Assembly: GCA_964605775.1 (NCBI GenBank)
Contig: CAZSDU010000013.1
Span: 1 to 64,000, forward strand
From: CAZSDU01 sp964605775
GTDB lineage: Bacteria; Bacteroidota; Bacteroidia; Bacteroidales; FEN-979
DNA: 64,000 nucleotides
Direction: 5' to 3'
The position numbers and the translations under genes were made by a program. This document shows, piece after piece, positions 7,492 to 15,130 of this stretch (within the stretch, counting starts at the first letter, position 1; each line of letters begins with the position of its first letter). The notes beneath the pieces are model-generated. The model made no database searches, was not told the DNA's origin, and saw nothing but the letters and a program-made list of their open reading frames with translations.

Positions 7492-9543
7492 ATGAAAAAG
7501 ATTCTTTGCTTGCTCATTCCCTTTACCCTTATGCTTGTACAATGCAAACAAAAAGATAATCCCATGCAGTCCCAAACGATCCGGATCATTGCACCATCAA
7601 CCTCAGATACGGTAATCTCAAAACTGATCTCCCGTTATGGTGAGAGTAATAAAATCCGCATCGAAAAAGGAGTGAATCATGTGGCTTCTCTTTGGACAGA
7701 AAAAGACGGAAAGGATAGTGCTTTTATCACCTTTTGTGAAGAAAATTTTATCGCGGATCCGGCAAAACTGGAGCTGCTGTTCACCCGCTTGTCCAATAAT
7801 TTCGAGCGTCTTTTCGGACATTTCAACATGATCAGCCTGGAACTGAAGCGGGCTTTGCATCTCCAGATGGGAGAAGTGCTCGACGTGGATGAAATTTTTG
7901 CATCCTATGAACCGGGAGCGCATTTTAATGATGATTTCTTTGACAATAAAATCGCCTTTGTCACAGCCCTAAATTTCCCCATGTATTCCCTCAAAGAAAA
8001 AGAAGCCTCAGTACCGGAATGGACGAGACTGCAATGGGCTTATGCCCGCCTCGGTGATCTTTTCACGGCAAGGGTTCCGGCTGAGGTTAACGTCAAAGTC
8101 GCGGAAGCCCTGACAGCTTCCGATAATTACATTTCCAATTACAATATTTATGTGGGGAACCTGATTGATGATCAGGGGAAAACTCATTTTCCCAAAGATA
8201 TGAAGCTCATTTCCCACTGGAATCTGCGTGATGAACTGAAAGCCAATTATAATCAAGGGGAAGAAGGTTTAAAGAAGCAACAGATGATATATGAAGTCAT
8301 GCTCAACATTATCCGCCAGGATATTCCCGCGGGCATCATTGATCACCCTGATTTACAATGGAATCCTTTTACCAATAAAGTATTTGAAAACGGGAAAGAG
8401 ATAGTATCAAGCCCTGAACCTGACACCCGTTATGACTACCTTTTAAGCAATTTCAAAGCCATGAAAGCCATGGATCAATACACCCCCATTTATCCTACTT
8501 ATATTCTACGGGCTTTTGACGGAGGCATGGAAATTCCAAGGGAGCAGGTGGAACAATTGTTTACCGGGTTTTGTGCTTCTCCTGAAGTCAAACAGGTGGG
8601 TGAACTGATCTGCAAGCGTCTGGGGCGACCCCTTCAACCCTTCGACATCTGGTATGACGGATTCAAGGCCAGAAGCAATATGAACATGGAATTGCTTGAC
8701 CAATTGACAAGAAAAAAATATCCTGACACCAAAGCTTTTGAAGCAGATATTCCCAATATGTTGATCAAACTCGGTTTTAAACCTGACATGGCAAAGGAGA
8801 TCGCTTCTCACATCACAGTGGATAATGCCCGTGGAAGCGGTCATGCCTGGGGGGCACAGATGAAAGGCGATAAAGCCCATCTCCGCACACGTATCGGCAA
8901 AGATGGCATGGATTACAAAGGCTACAACATTGCCATACATGAACTGGGTCATAATGTGGAACAAACCATCAGTCTGTATTTCGTGGATCATTATATGATG
9001 CAGGGGGTTCCCAATACCGCATTCACCGAAGCCCTCGCTTTTACCTTCCAGAACCGTGACCTGGAATTACTTGGTATCAAGAATAATGATCCCAGCAAAG
9101 AGGCCCTCTCCGCCCTGGATAACTTCTGGATGAGTTATGAAATCATGGGGGTTTCGCTGCTTGATATGACGGTATGGCAATGGATGTATGATCATCCTTC
9201 CGCCACCAAGGAGCAATTAAAAGAAACCGTGATCAGGTCTGCCATTGAAATCTGGAATCAGTACTATGCTCCTGTTTTCGGTGTGAAGGACAGTCCCATA
9301 TTGGCTATATACTCCCATATGATCGATAATCCTTTGTACCTGTCGAACTATCCGTTGGGGCATCTCATCGAGTTCCAATTGGACCGCCACCTGAAAGGAA
9401 AGAATTTCGCGGAAGAAGTCATACGTATCTTCTCTGCCGGCCGTCTGATTCCTCAAAGCTGGATGAAACATGCCGTTGGCAGTGAAATCAGCATCAAACC
9501 CTTGCTGACTGCAACCGATGAAGCGCTGAAAATAGTCAGGTAA
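7492..9543 (+). CDS. Lipoprotein zinc metallopeptidase (HExxH), family not certain
   Basis: From the ATG at 7492 the protein has 683 residues. The N-terminus is a lipoprotein signal (MKKILCLLIPFTLMLVQC, Cys18). Residues 483-487 read HELGH, a gluzincin-type zinc site, and Glu513 in the segment NTAFTEALAF is a good candidate third ligand. The rest is mainly helical, as in large oligopeptidase-type enzymes, but I cannot place it in a named family with confidence. The in-frame upstream codon at 7465 would add residues before the signal peptide and overlaps the promoter element, so it was not used. It sits between ftcD and hutI on the opposite strand; a peptide-feeding role for the histidine pathway is conceivable but is inference. 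Confidence 0.75.
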   Translation: MKKILCLLIPFTLMLVQCKQKDNPMQSQTIRIIAPSTSDTVISKLISRYGESNKIRIEKGVNHVASLWTEKDGKDSAFITFCEENFIADPAKLELLFTRLSNNFERLFGHFNMISLELKRALHLQMGEVLDVDEIFASYEPGAHFNDDFFDNKIAFVTALNFPMYSLKEKEASVPEWTRLQWAYARLGDLFTARVPAEVNVKVAEALTASDNYISNYNIYVGNLIDDQGKTHFPKDMKLISHWNLRDELKANYNQGEEGLKKQQMIYEVMLNIIRQDIPAGIIDHPDLQWNPFTNKVFENGKEIVSSPEPDTRYDYLLSNFKAMKAMDQYTPIYPTYILRAFDGGMEIPREQVEQLFTGFCASPEVKQVGELICKRLGRPLQPFDIWYDGFKARSNMNMELLDQLTRKKYPDTKAFEADIPNMLIKLGFKPDMAKEIASHITVDNARGSGHAWGAQMKGDKAHLRTRIGKDGMDYKGYNIAIHELGHNVEQTISLYFVDHYMMQGVPNTAFTEALAFTFQNRDLELLGIKNNDPSKEALSALDNFWMSYEIMGVSLLDMTVWQWMYDHPSATKEQLKETVIRSAIEIWNQYYAPVFGVKDSPILAIYSHMIDNPLYLSNYPLGHLIEFQLDRHLKGKNFAEEVIRIFSAGRLIPQSWMKHAVGSEISIKPLLTATDEALKIVR

Positions 9544-9549
9544 TGTTTC

Positions 9550-10800
9550 CTATTTCACGATCTCACCGTTCAGAATAACCGTCTCCACCTTATTGCTGCC
9601 ATAGGCATAAGGCATGAATGCAAGGCCAGGGATGGGTTTGGTAATAAACACATTGGCTTTTTTCCCACGGGCTATGCTTCCATGGGTTTCATGTAATCCC
9701 ATGGCATAGGCACCGTTGAGGGTTACGGCATTAACGGCTTCCTCAGGAAGCATATGGTATTTGATACAGGCCATGGAAAGTATGAACTGCATATTCCCGG
9801 AAGGGGATGAACCGGGGTTAAAGTCGCTGGCCATGGCAACAGGCAGGCCGGCATCCATCATTTTTCTGACCGGGGCATAATCCATTCCCAGAAAGAAGGC
9901 AGCACCGGGAAGCACTGTTGGCATGGTTTCCGAACCACGCAGGCAAGCAATTTCATCCTCTCCTGTATATTCCAGATGGTCTACGGAAAGGGCGTTATAT
10001 TTGACCCCCACCTGTATCCCTCCTGAAAAAGCCAGCTCATTGGCGTGGATTTTAGGCCTCATGCCATATTTCATACCGGCATTCAGGATACGGTCGGTAT
10101 CTTCAGGGGTAAAAAATCCCTTATCACAAAACACATCGATGTAATCGGCAAGTTCTTCCTGGGCTACCTGAGGGATCATTTCGTTGATTACCAGGGCGAC
10201 AAATTCTTCACGACGGTTTGCATATTCAGCGGGCAGGGCATGGGCGCCAAGAAATGTCGGAACAATGGTCAGCGGGGAAAGGGATTTCAGTTTCCTGATC
10301 ACCCTGAGCATTTTCAATTCATCATTGACTGTCAGTCCGTATCCGCTTTTGATTTCCACGGCGCCGGTTCCCAGCATGGCGATTTCACGGAGACGGGGAA
10401 GCGCCTGTTCAATCAGCTCCTCTTCCGAAGCCATGTGCAGGCGTTTGGCAGAATTCAGAATACCTCCACCTCTTTGGGCAATTTCCTCATAGCTTAGCCC
10501 CCTGATCTTATCAATGTATTCTATTTCCCGGCTACCGGCATAAACAAGGTGGGTATGGGAATCACAGAAGGAAGGGAAAACCAGGCGACCGCTGGCATCG
10601 ATGATTTTATGCCCCAGCCCCCTTCCCTCCAGGGGAGTGGGCAGGGGGTGGGTTCCAAAATCCTTAATCAGATCACCTTCTATCAGTAACCAGGCATTGT
10701 CAAGACATTCAAGCGAAGACATTGCTTTTCCAGCCATGAATGGTTTCGGTTTTTCCTCCACCAACACAAGCTTCTTGATATTTTTTATCAGGATGGTCAT
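9550..10800 (-). CDS. hutI: Imidazolonepropionase
   Basis: This amidohydrolase opens the imidazolone ring in histidine breakdown to give formiminoglutamate, the substrate of FtcD. Visible marks are SHTHLVYAGSRE (metal ligands His82 and His84), AVEIKSGYGL, FLGAHALPAEY, KIHANELAFSGG and MASDFNPGSSPSGN. I place the start at the ATG at 10800 (MTILIKNIKKLVLV); an upstream in-frame ATG at 10842 would add 14 residues that do not fit the family. Residues about 51-64 (PLPTPLEGRGLG) are an insert between the first beta region and IIDASGRLV, where the family normally has a short turn. At DNA level this is a GC-rich palindrome (see repeat entry). Cytoplasmic. Confidence 0.95.
   Translation of the reverse strand: MTILIKNIKKLVLVEEKPKPFMAGKAMSSLECLDNAWLLIEGDLIKDFGTHPLPTPLEGRGLGHKIIDASGRLVFPSFCDSHTHLVYAGSREIEYIDKIRGLSYEEIAQRGGGILNSAKRLHMASEEELIEQALPRLREIAMLGTGAVEIKSGYGLTVNDELKMLRVIRKLKSLSPLTIVPTFLGAHALPAEYANRREEFVALVINEMIPQVAQEELADYIDVFCDKGFFTPEDTDRILNAGMKYGMRPKIHANELAFSGGIQVGVKYNALSVDHLEYTGEDEIACLRGSETMPTVLPGAAFFLGMDYAPVRKMMDAGLPVAMASDFNPGSSPSGNMQFILSMACIKYHMLPEEAVNAVTLNGAYAMGLHETHGSIARGKKANVFITKPIPGLAFMPYAYGSNKVETVILNGEIVK
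10611..10652. repeat. GC-rich palindromic repeat inserted in frame in hutI
   Basis: The stretch is made of C-runs followed by G-runs (CCCCAGCCCCCTTCCCTCC, then AGGGGAGTGGGCAGGGGGT) and can fold on itself. Read in hutI it gives PLPTPLEGRG. Peptides of this kind are a known sign of small palindromic repeats landing inside genes. A related inverted repeat lies at 56247-56280. Confidence 0.7.
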
Positions 10801-10884
10801 ACCATAAAGTTCATGAAACGAAGTTACGAAGATAAAATTCACTCATCATGAGTTGGTTTATATAAAAACTTAAAATATTATATT

Positions 10885-10892
10885 TAACTTTG
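10885..10892 (+). promoter_or_regulatory. Putative -7 promoter element TAACTTTG
   Basis: Exact TAnnTTTG match, 36 bases before the ATG at 10929 of the C10 protease gene. It overlaps the in-frame codon at 10890, which argues against that codon as start. Confidence 0.55.
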
Positions 10893-10928
10893 GAGCCTGA
10901 AAGACAAACCTTTAATTTACATTTTCTC

Positions 10929-13082
10929 ATGAAAAAAAATCTCCTTCTAATCTTAGGATTAATTCTGGTGACTAGCTTTGCTGCTAATGCCAAAAAAGTG
11001 GAACTGGCACAGGCTAAAATTGCCGGAAAAAATTTCTTTTTTGAGCGTATCAATACCAAGGAGGCCGTTGCTTATCAGGCCATCAACCTCAGCTCGGAAT
11101 TTATTGCCAAATCAGGAAATGAAGCAGTGTATTATGTTTTTTCTATCAACAACCGTGGTTTTGTTATTGTCTCTGCTGAAGATGCCTGTCATCCGATACT
11201 TGGTTATTCCTTCGATCAGAATTTCGACCCCGCATTAGAAGGCCAAAACTTTATAAACTGGATGAACCATTACAAAGAAGAGATTGAACTGATCCGTCAG
11301 AACAATTATGAAGCAGATGAAGATATTCAATCAAGCTGGGCTTATTACACCCAGAATAATTTTGAAAATTTTCGCAAGCCTGGAACTATCTCGGCTGTTG
11401 AACCCCTGCTGAAAAGCATCTGGAATCAGGATTATCCTTATAATGCCTTATGCCCTGCCGATATTAACAGTACCGGTTCCTATAGCGGACATGTCCCGGT
11501 AGGTTGTACAGCTACAGCCTTATCACAGATCATGCTGTATTGGCGCTGGCCCAACACCGGGAGCGGTTATCACTGCGACATACATCCCTATCAGGGTCAG
11601 CAACTTTGCGCTGATTTCGGGAATACGACCTATCTTTGGGATGGCATGTCAAACGGTACAGGCAGTGAATGTTATCAGGCCGCTCTCATCTCCTACCATA
11701 CCGGGATTGCGGTCAACATGGATTATGGTGTCAACGGATCAGGCGCTCCCTTGTCCATTATTCCCTATGCCCTGTCTACCTATTTCAAATATGCTACCAG
11801 CGAATACGTCACAAGAAGTTCATATAATAATAACTCCTGGGCTGTCATGCTGAAAGCTGAACTTGATGCCGGTCGTCCCGTGGAATACGCCGGATTTGAA
11901 CCGAGCACCGCCGGCGGTGGAGGTCATGCTTTTGTATGTGATGGTTATCAGGGCGGTGGAAGTTATTCCGATTACTTCCATTTCAACTGGGGATGGGGAG
12001 GATATGCCGACGGGTATTTTTATTTAAGCAACCTGAACCCCGGCTCTTCTTCTTTCAATGTCAGCCAACAGGCCGTGATAAACATCAGACCCGATGCAGC
12101 ACTGTATCCAATCTATTGCAGCGGCAACAAAGAGGTCACTACCTACAATTTCGGCACCCTGGACGATGGCAGCGGCCCCCTGAACAATTACCAGCCCAAC
12201 TCGAACTGTAGCTGGCTGATCGGCCCCGATGACAGCATACAATCCGTAACCCTAAGCTTCCTCCGTTTCGACCTGGATGCCGGAGATGAGTTAAAAATTT
12301 ACAATGGTTCCAACGCCTCTGCCCCCCTTCTCGCCACCTACACCGGAAACACCCTTCCTCCGGCCGTGACCACCACCAGCCCCCAGATGTTTGTCACCCT
12401 GACCAGCGGAAGCAGTGGCTCAGCCCAGGGATTTCTGGCGAATTATAACTGTACCCCTTTCACTTTCTGCAGCGCCAATACTATTCTGACAGATCCAAAC
12501 GGCAGCATCTCCGATGGAAGCGGAAGATTTGATTACAGGAACAACACCAGTTGTAAATGGAAAATTCAACCTGAAAATGCCACCTCAGTGACGATTGTTT
12601 TCAATGCCTTCAATACAGAAGCAGAAAATGATAAATTATCCGTGGTTGATCTCGGCCCACCAGCCGTAGTTATCGCCACCCTCTCCGGAGATCATTCATC
12701 CCAGCTTCCCGATCCCGTTACCGCCCCCTCAGGGAAAATGATGCTGATGTGGAATACCAATAAATCCATCAGAAACTCGGGTTGGGACCTTTCTTATACC
12801 ATTACGGTCGGAACTCCTGAGGATGAAATCTTTAACAACCTGAGCATTTTCCCTAACCCTGCAACAGATAAGCTGAATCTTGCTTTCAGTAGTGACAGGA
12901 TTCAGCAGGTTACCATTGAATTCATCACTTTAAAAGGTGAAACACTTTTTGCGGAAACCCTTCCCTATTTCAAAGGAAATTACTCAAAAAGTCTGAACGT
13001 GTCGGATTTTTCAAAGGGGATATACCTGCTAAGACTGACCAGCGATAAAGGAAGAACGATTAAAAAAATCGTCCTCAACTAA
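10929..13082 (+). CDS. Secreted C10 (streptopain-type) cysteine protease with CUB-like domains and T9SS tail
   Basis: From the ATG at 10929 the protein has 717 residues. Residues 1-21 are a signal peptide. About 22-130 match the Spi-type propeptide (NRGFVIVSAEDACHPILGYS). About 155-380 is peptidase family C10, with the active Cys193 in VPVGCTATALSQIM and His333 in GGGGHAFVCDGYQG. Two CUB-like beta domains follow (about 385-490 and 495-625), each opening with a CS motif and holding an NxxCxW segment. The last 80 residues (LSIFPNPATDKLNL … SKGIYLLRLTSDKGRTIKKIVLN) are a type A T9SS sorting domain, so the enzyme is expected at the surface or outside. Its stop overlaps the end of the zinc-ribbon gene on the other strand by a few bases. 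Confidence 0.92.
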   Translation: MKKNLLLILGLILVTSFAANAKKVELAQAKIAGKNFFFERINTKEAVAYQAINLSSEFIAKSGNEAVYYVFSINNRGFVIVSAEDACHPILGYSFDQNFDPALEGQNFINWMNHYKEEIELIRQNNYEADEDIQSSWAYYTQNNFENFRKPGTISAVEPLLKSIWNQDYPYNALCPADINSTGSYSGHVPVGCTATALSQIMLYWRWPNTGSGYHCDIHPYQGQQLCADFGNTTYLWDGMSNGTGSECYQAALISYHTGIAVNMDYGVNGSGAPLSIIPYALSTYFKYATSEYVTRSSYNNNSWAVMLKAELDAGRPVEYAGFEPSTAGGGGHAFVCDGYQGGGSYSDYFHFNWGWGGYADGYFYLSNLNPGSSSFNVSQQAVINIRPDAALYPIYCSGNKEVTTYNFGTLDDGSGPLNNYQPNSNCSWLIGPDDSIQSVTLSFLRFDLDAGDELKIYNGSNASAPLLATYTGNTLPPAVTTTSPQMFVTLTSGSSGSAQGFLANYNCTPFTFCSANTILTDPNGSISDGSGRFDYRNNTSCKWKIQPENATSVTIVFNAFNTEAENDKLSVVDLGPPAVVIATLSGDHSSQLPDPVTAPSGKMMLMWNTNKSIRNSGWDLSYTITVGTPEDEIFNNLSIFPNPATDKLNLAFSSDRIQQVTIEFITLKGETLFAETLPYFKGNYSKSLNVSDFSKGIYLLRLTSDKGRTIKKIVLN

Positions 13083-13492
13083 GGACGCTGAAGATCAAAG
13101 AGGACCTCTATTTTCCCTCTTTGATTGATGCATTCCATCAGTTTTGACTTCAGTTTCCAGCAAGTCATCTGCCGGAGATCTATTTTGCGGGACAATTCAT
13201 AAGAAGATATCTTCGGGTCATGGCAAACCAGATAGACCATGTGAAAAGCTTCCGTGATGGGAATATGACAACGGTGAAAAATCGTATGCGCCCTGGCTGA
13301 TTCTTCGTGTTTGCAGCGGGTGCAACGCTTTGAAAAGGGCGTTTTACCGTGACAAAAATTCGTACTCCCGCATTTTCGACAAACGAAACCATCCTTCCAC
13401 TTTTCACCGGCAAGAAATTTCAGGCACTCCTCCTCAGAAGAAAAGCGTGAGTGAAATGAGGCCAGGTCCATCTGCTGTATCACCAATTGCAT
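13079..13492 (-). CDS. IS1595-like transposase N-terminal zinc-ribbon protein, without catalytic domain
   Basis: The 137-residue product matches the N-terminal part of IS1595-family transposases: a zinc ribbon (CRKCGSTNF … CTRCKHEESARAHTIFH) followed by the helical segment ISSYELSRKIDLRQMTCWKLKSK. Full IS1595 transposases have about 300 residues with a DDE-type core, and that core is absent; the frame ends at a stop next to the C10 protease gene. No terminal inverted repeats or target duplications were found. It is either a truncated element or a stand-alone DNA-binding protein of transposase origin; short genes of this type occur in Bacteroidota. Function today is unknown. Confidence 0.75.
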   Translation of the reverse strand: MQLVIQQMDLASFHSRFSSEEECLKFLAGEKWKDGFVCRKCGSTNFCHGKTPFSKRCTRCKHEESARAHTIFHRCHIPITEAFHMVYLVCHDPKISSYELSRKIDLRQMTCWKLKSKLMECINQRGKIEVLFDLQRP

Positions 13493-13558
13493 TTTCAGTT
13501 ATTTTTACAAAAATAAAAAAAATAGTGATATTTATGCGCTTTATTTTAAAAAACTTTT

Positions 13559-13566
13559 TATCTTTG
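13559..13566 (+). promoter_or_regulatory. Putative -7 promoter element TATCTTTG
   Basis: Exact TAnnTTTG match, 18 bases before the start of the thioredoxin lipoprotein gene. It probably drives both thioredoxin genes. Confidence 0.55.
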
Positions 13567-13584
13567 CAGCAAAATAAAAATATA

Positions 13585-14070
13585 ATGATGAAAAAATATT
13601 CTGTTTTTCTAAGTTTTTTTGTTCTCCTGAGCTTAACCGCTTGCAGCGGCAATGCAGGAGATCAAAGCAAAGTCAGGGGAAGTAACCCTGACCCGACGGT
13701 CTCGGAAGGTAAGGTGATCAACCTGACTGCGGATGCTTTTAAAAAGCTGGTCTGGGATTATCAGAAGAATCCCAATGACTGGAAATACAATGGAAAGCTG
13801 CCCTGTATCATCGATTTTTATGCCGACTGGTGTCGCCCGTGTAAAATGGTTGCCCCCATCATGGAAGAATTAGCCCGTGAATACAAAGGCAAAATCATGG
13901 TATATAAAATCAATACCGAAGAACAAAAAGAACTTGCATCCGTTTTCAATATCCGTTCGATTCCGGCAGTGCTTTTTGTTCCAAAGACAGGCAAACCGCA
14001 AATGTCGGTAGGTGCGTTGCCAAAGCCGACATTTATTCAGGCCATCCATGAAGTATTGATGGTGAAATAA
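13585..14070 (+). CDS. Thioredoxin-fold lipoprotein (WCRPC)
   Basis: The 161-residue product has a lipoprotein leader (FFVLLSLTAC, Cys20), so it should be exported and lipid-anchored. Residues about 50-160 form a thioredoxin domain with the redox pair Cys83/Cys86 in DWCRPCKM and the cis-Pro region IRSIPAVLF. The usual WCGPC has Arg in place of Gly, which would be expected to shift redox potential. The start is one of two adjacent ATGs (13585 or 13588); a frame extending much further upstream has no signal peptide at its start and runs through the promoter, so it was not used. It overlaps the next thioredoxin gene by one base and is very similar to it. Confidence 0.9.
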   Translation: MMKKYSVFLSFFVLLSLTACSGNAGDQSKVRGSNPDPTVSEGKVINLTADAFKKLVWDYQKNPNDWKYNGKLPCIIDFYADWCRPCKMVAPIMEELAREYKGKIMVYKINTEEQKELASVFNIRSIPAVLFVPKTGKPQMSVGALPKPTFIQAIHEVLMVK

Positions 14071-14468
14071 TGATTTTAAAAAGAGAACTGATGATAGAAC
14101 ATCTGACCAAGGAAACTTTTATTGAAAAAGTTTTCGATTTTGAAAAGAACCAGGAATGGAAATTCGAGGGACAACTGCCTTGTATCATTGATTTTTACGC
14201 TGACTGGTGCGGTCCATGTAAAATGGTTGCTCCGATTCTTGAGGAGCTATCAAAAACCTATGAAGGCAAAATCAATATTTATAAAGTGGATACGGAAGCA
14301 CAACAGGAACTTGCCGGAGCCTTCGGGATCCGCAGTATTCCTTCCATGCTTTTTGTTCCGATGACCGGACAACCCCAAATGGCTGTTGGAGCTTTGCCAA
14401 AAGACAGTCTGATCCAGGCCATCAACGATGTACTCCTGAAAGAAGAGCAGAAAAACCAGGATATCTGA
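14070..14468 (+). CDS. Cytoplasmic thioredoxin (WCGPC)
   Basis: This 132-residue protein has a standard thioredoxin fold with Cys47/Cys50 in ADWCGPCKM and IRSIPSMLFVPM. No signal peptide is present. It starts at an ATG that overlaps the stop of the previous gene (TAATG); a second ATG at 14091 is also possible. It shares most of its core with the lipoprotein upstream (CIIDFYADWC, CKMVAPI, RSIP, GALPK in the same places), so the pair arose by tandem duplication with one copy sent to the envelope. Its likely role is disulfide reduction in the cytoplasm. Confidence 0.92.
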   Translation: MILKRELMIEHLTKETFIEKVFDFEKNQEWKFEGQLPCIIDFYADWCGPCKMVAPILEELSKTYEGKINIYKVDTEAQQELAGAFGIRSIPSMLFVPMTGQPQMAVGALPKDSLIQAINDVLLKEEQKNQDI

Positions 14469-14474
14469 CAATAA

Positions 14475-15074
14475 ATGTCTGCTGTTTTTCCAACTGCTTA
14501 CCTACCGCCCCTTGCTTACGTTGCTGCGCTATTAAAATCAGGGGACTGGGAAATCGAGATATTTGAAACATATCGTAAGCAAAGCTGTCGCAATCATTGC
14601 TGTATATTTGGGCCAAACGGTTCATTGATGCTTAGCATTCCGGTCATCAAAGTCAATGGGGACCATACCCTGACCAAAGATATACGGATTTCATACGCCC
14701 TTCCATGGCCGCGAATTCATTGGCGGTCCATGGAAACGGCCTATCGGAATTCCCCATTTTTTTTGTATTTCCAGGATTTCTTTCACCCCGTTTTCCAAAA
14801 AAAATTTGATTTCCTGATTGATCTTAACACTGTTCTCCTCCAAACCATTCATACCGCCTTAAAAATTCCAGTGGATGTCAAATTTACCTCCGAATTCCAT
14901 AAACCTTTGATAAACGACCAAGGGGAGATTCTGGTTTCAAAAAATTATACGCCCTCACTTCACCCCTATCAACAAGTCTTTTCTCCTCCCCACGGATTCA
15001 TCCCTAACCTCAGTATCGTCGATGCATTATTCAATCTGGGACCTGAAACAATTTACTATTTAAATTCCATTTAA
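14475..15074 (+). CDS. WbqC-like family protein
   Basis: The 199-residue product opens with FPTAYLPPLAYVAALLKSG and contains NHCCIFGPNGSLMLSIPV and IHWRSMETAYRNSPFFLYF, which fit the WbqC-like family. Members occur in polysaccharide and amino-sugar loci, but the reaction is not established for this subgroup. It follows the thioredoxin gene by six bases. No signal peptide is seen, so it is probably cytoplasmic. Confidence 0.8.
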   Translation: MSAVFPTAYLPPLAYVAALLKSGDWEIEIFETYRKQSCRNHCCIFGPNGSLMLSIPVIKVNGDHTLTKDIRISYALPWPRIHWRSMETAYRNSPFFLYFQDFFHPVFQKKFDFLIDLNTVLLQTIHTALKIPVDVKFTSEFHKPLINDQGEILVSKNYTPSLHPYQQVFSPPHGFIPNLSIVDALFNLGPETIYYLNSI

Positions 15075-15100
15075 GGATTGGAGGTTATTGCAAAAATTCA

Positions 15101-15108
15101 TATATTTG
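15101..15108 (+). promoter_or_regulatory. Putative -7 promoter element TATATTTG before feoAB
   Basis: Exact TAnnTTTG match, 22 bases before the TTG start at 15131. Iron-dependent control would be expected, but no clear Fur box was identified by eye. Confidence 0.55.
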
Positions 15109-15130
15109 CATTAATTTAATCTAAATTAAC

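Noticed and set aside
13330..13584. Upstream extension of the thioredoxin lipoprotein frame
   Set aside because: It overlaps the zinc-ribbon gene, passes through the promoter element, and would place residues in front of the lipoprotein signal.
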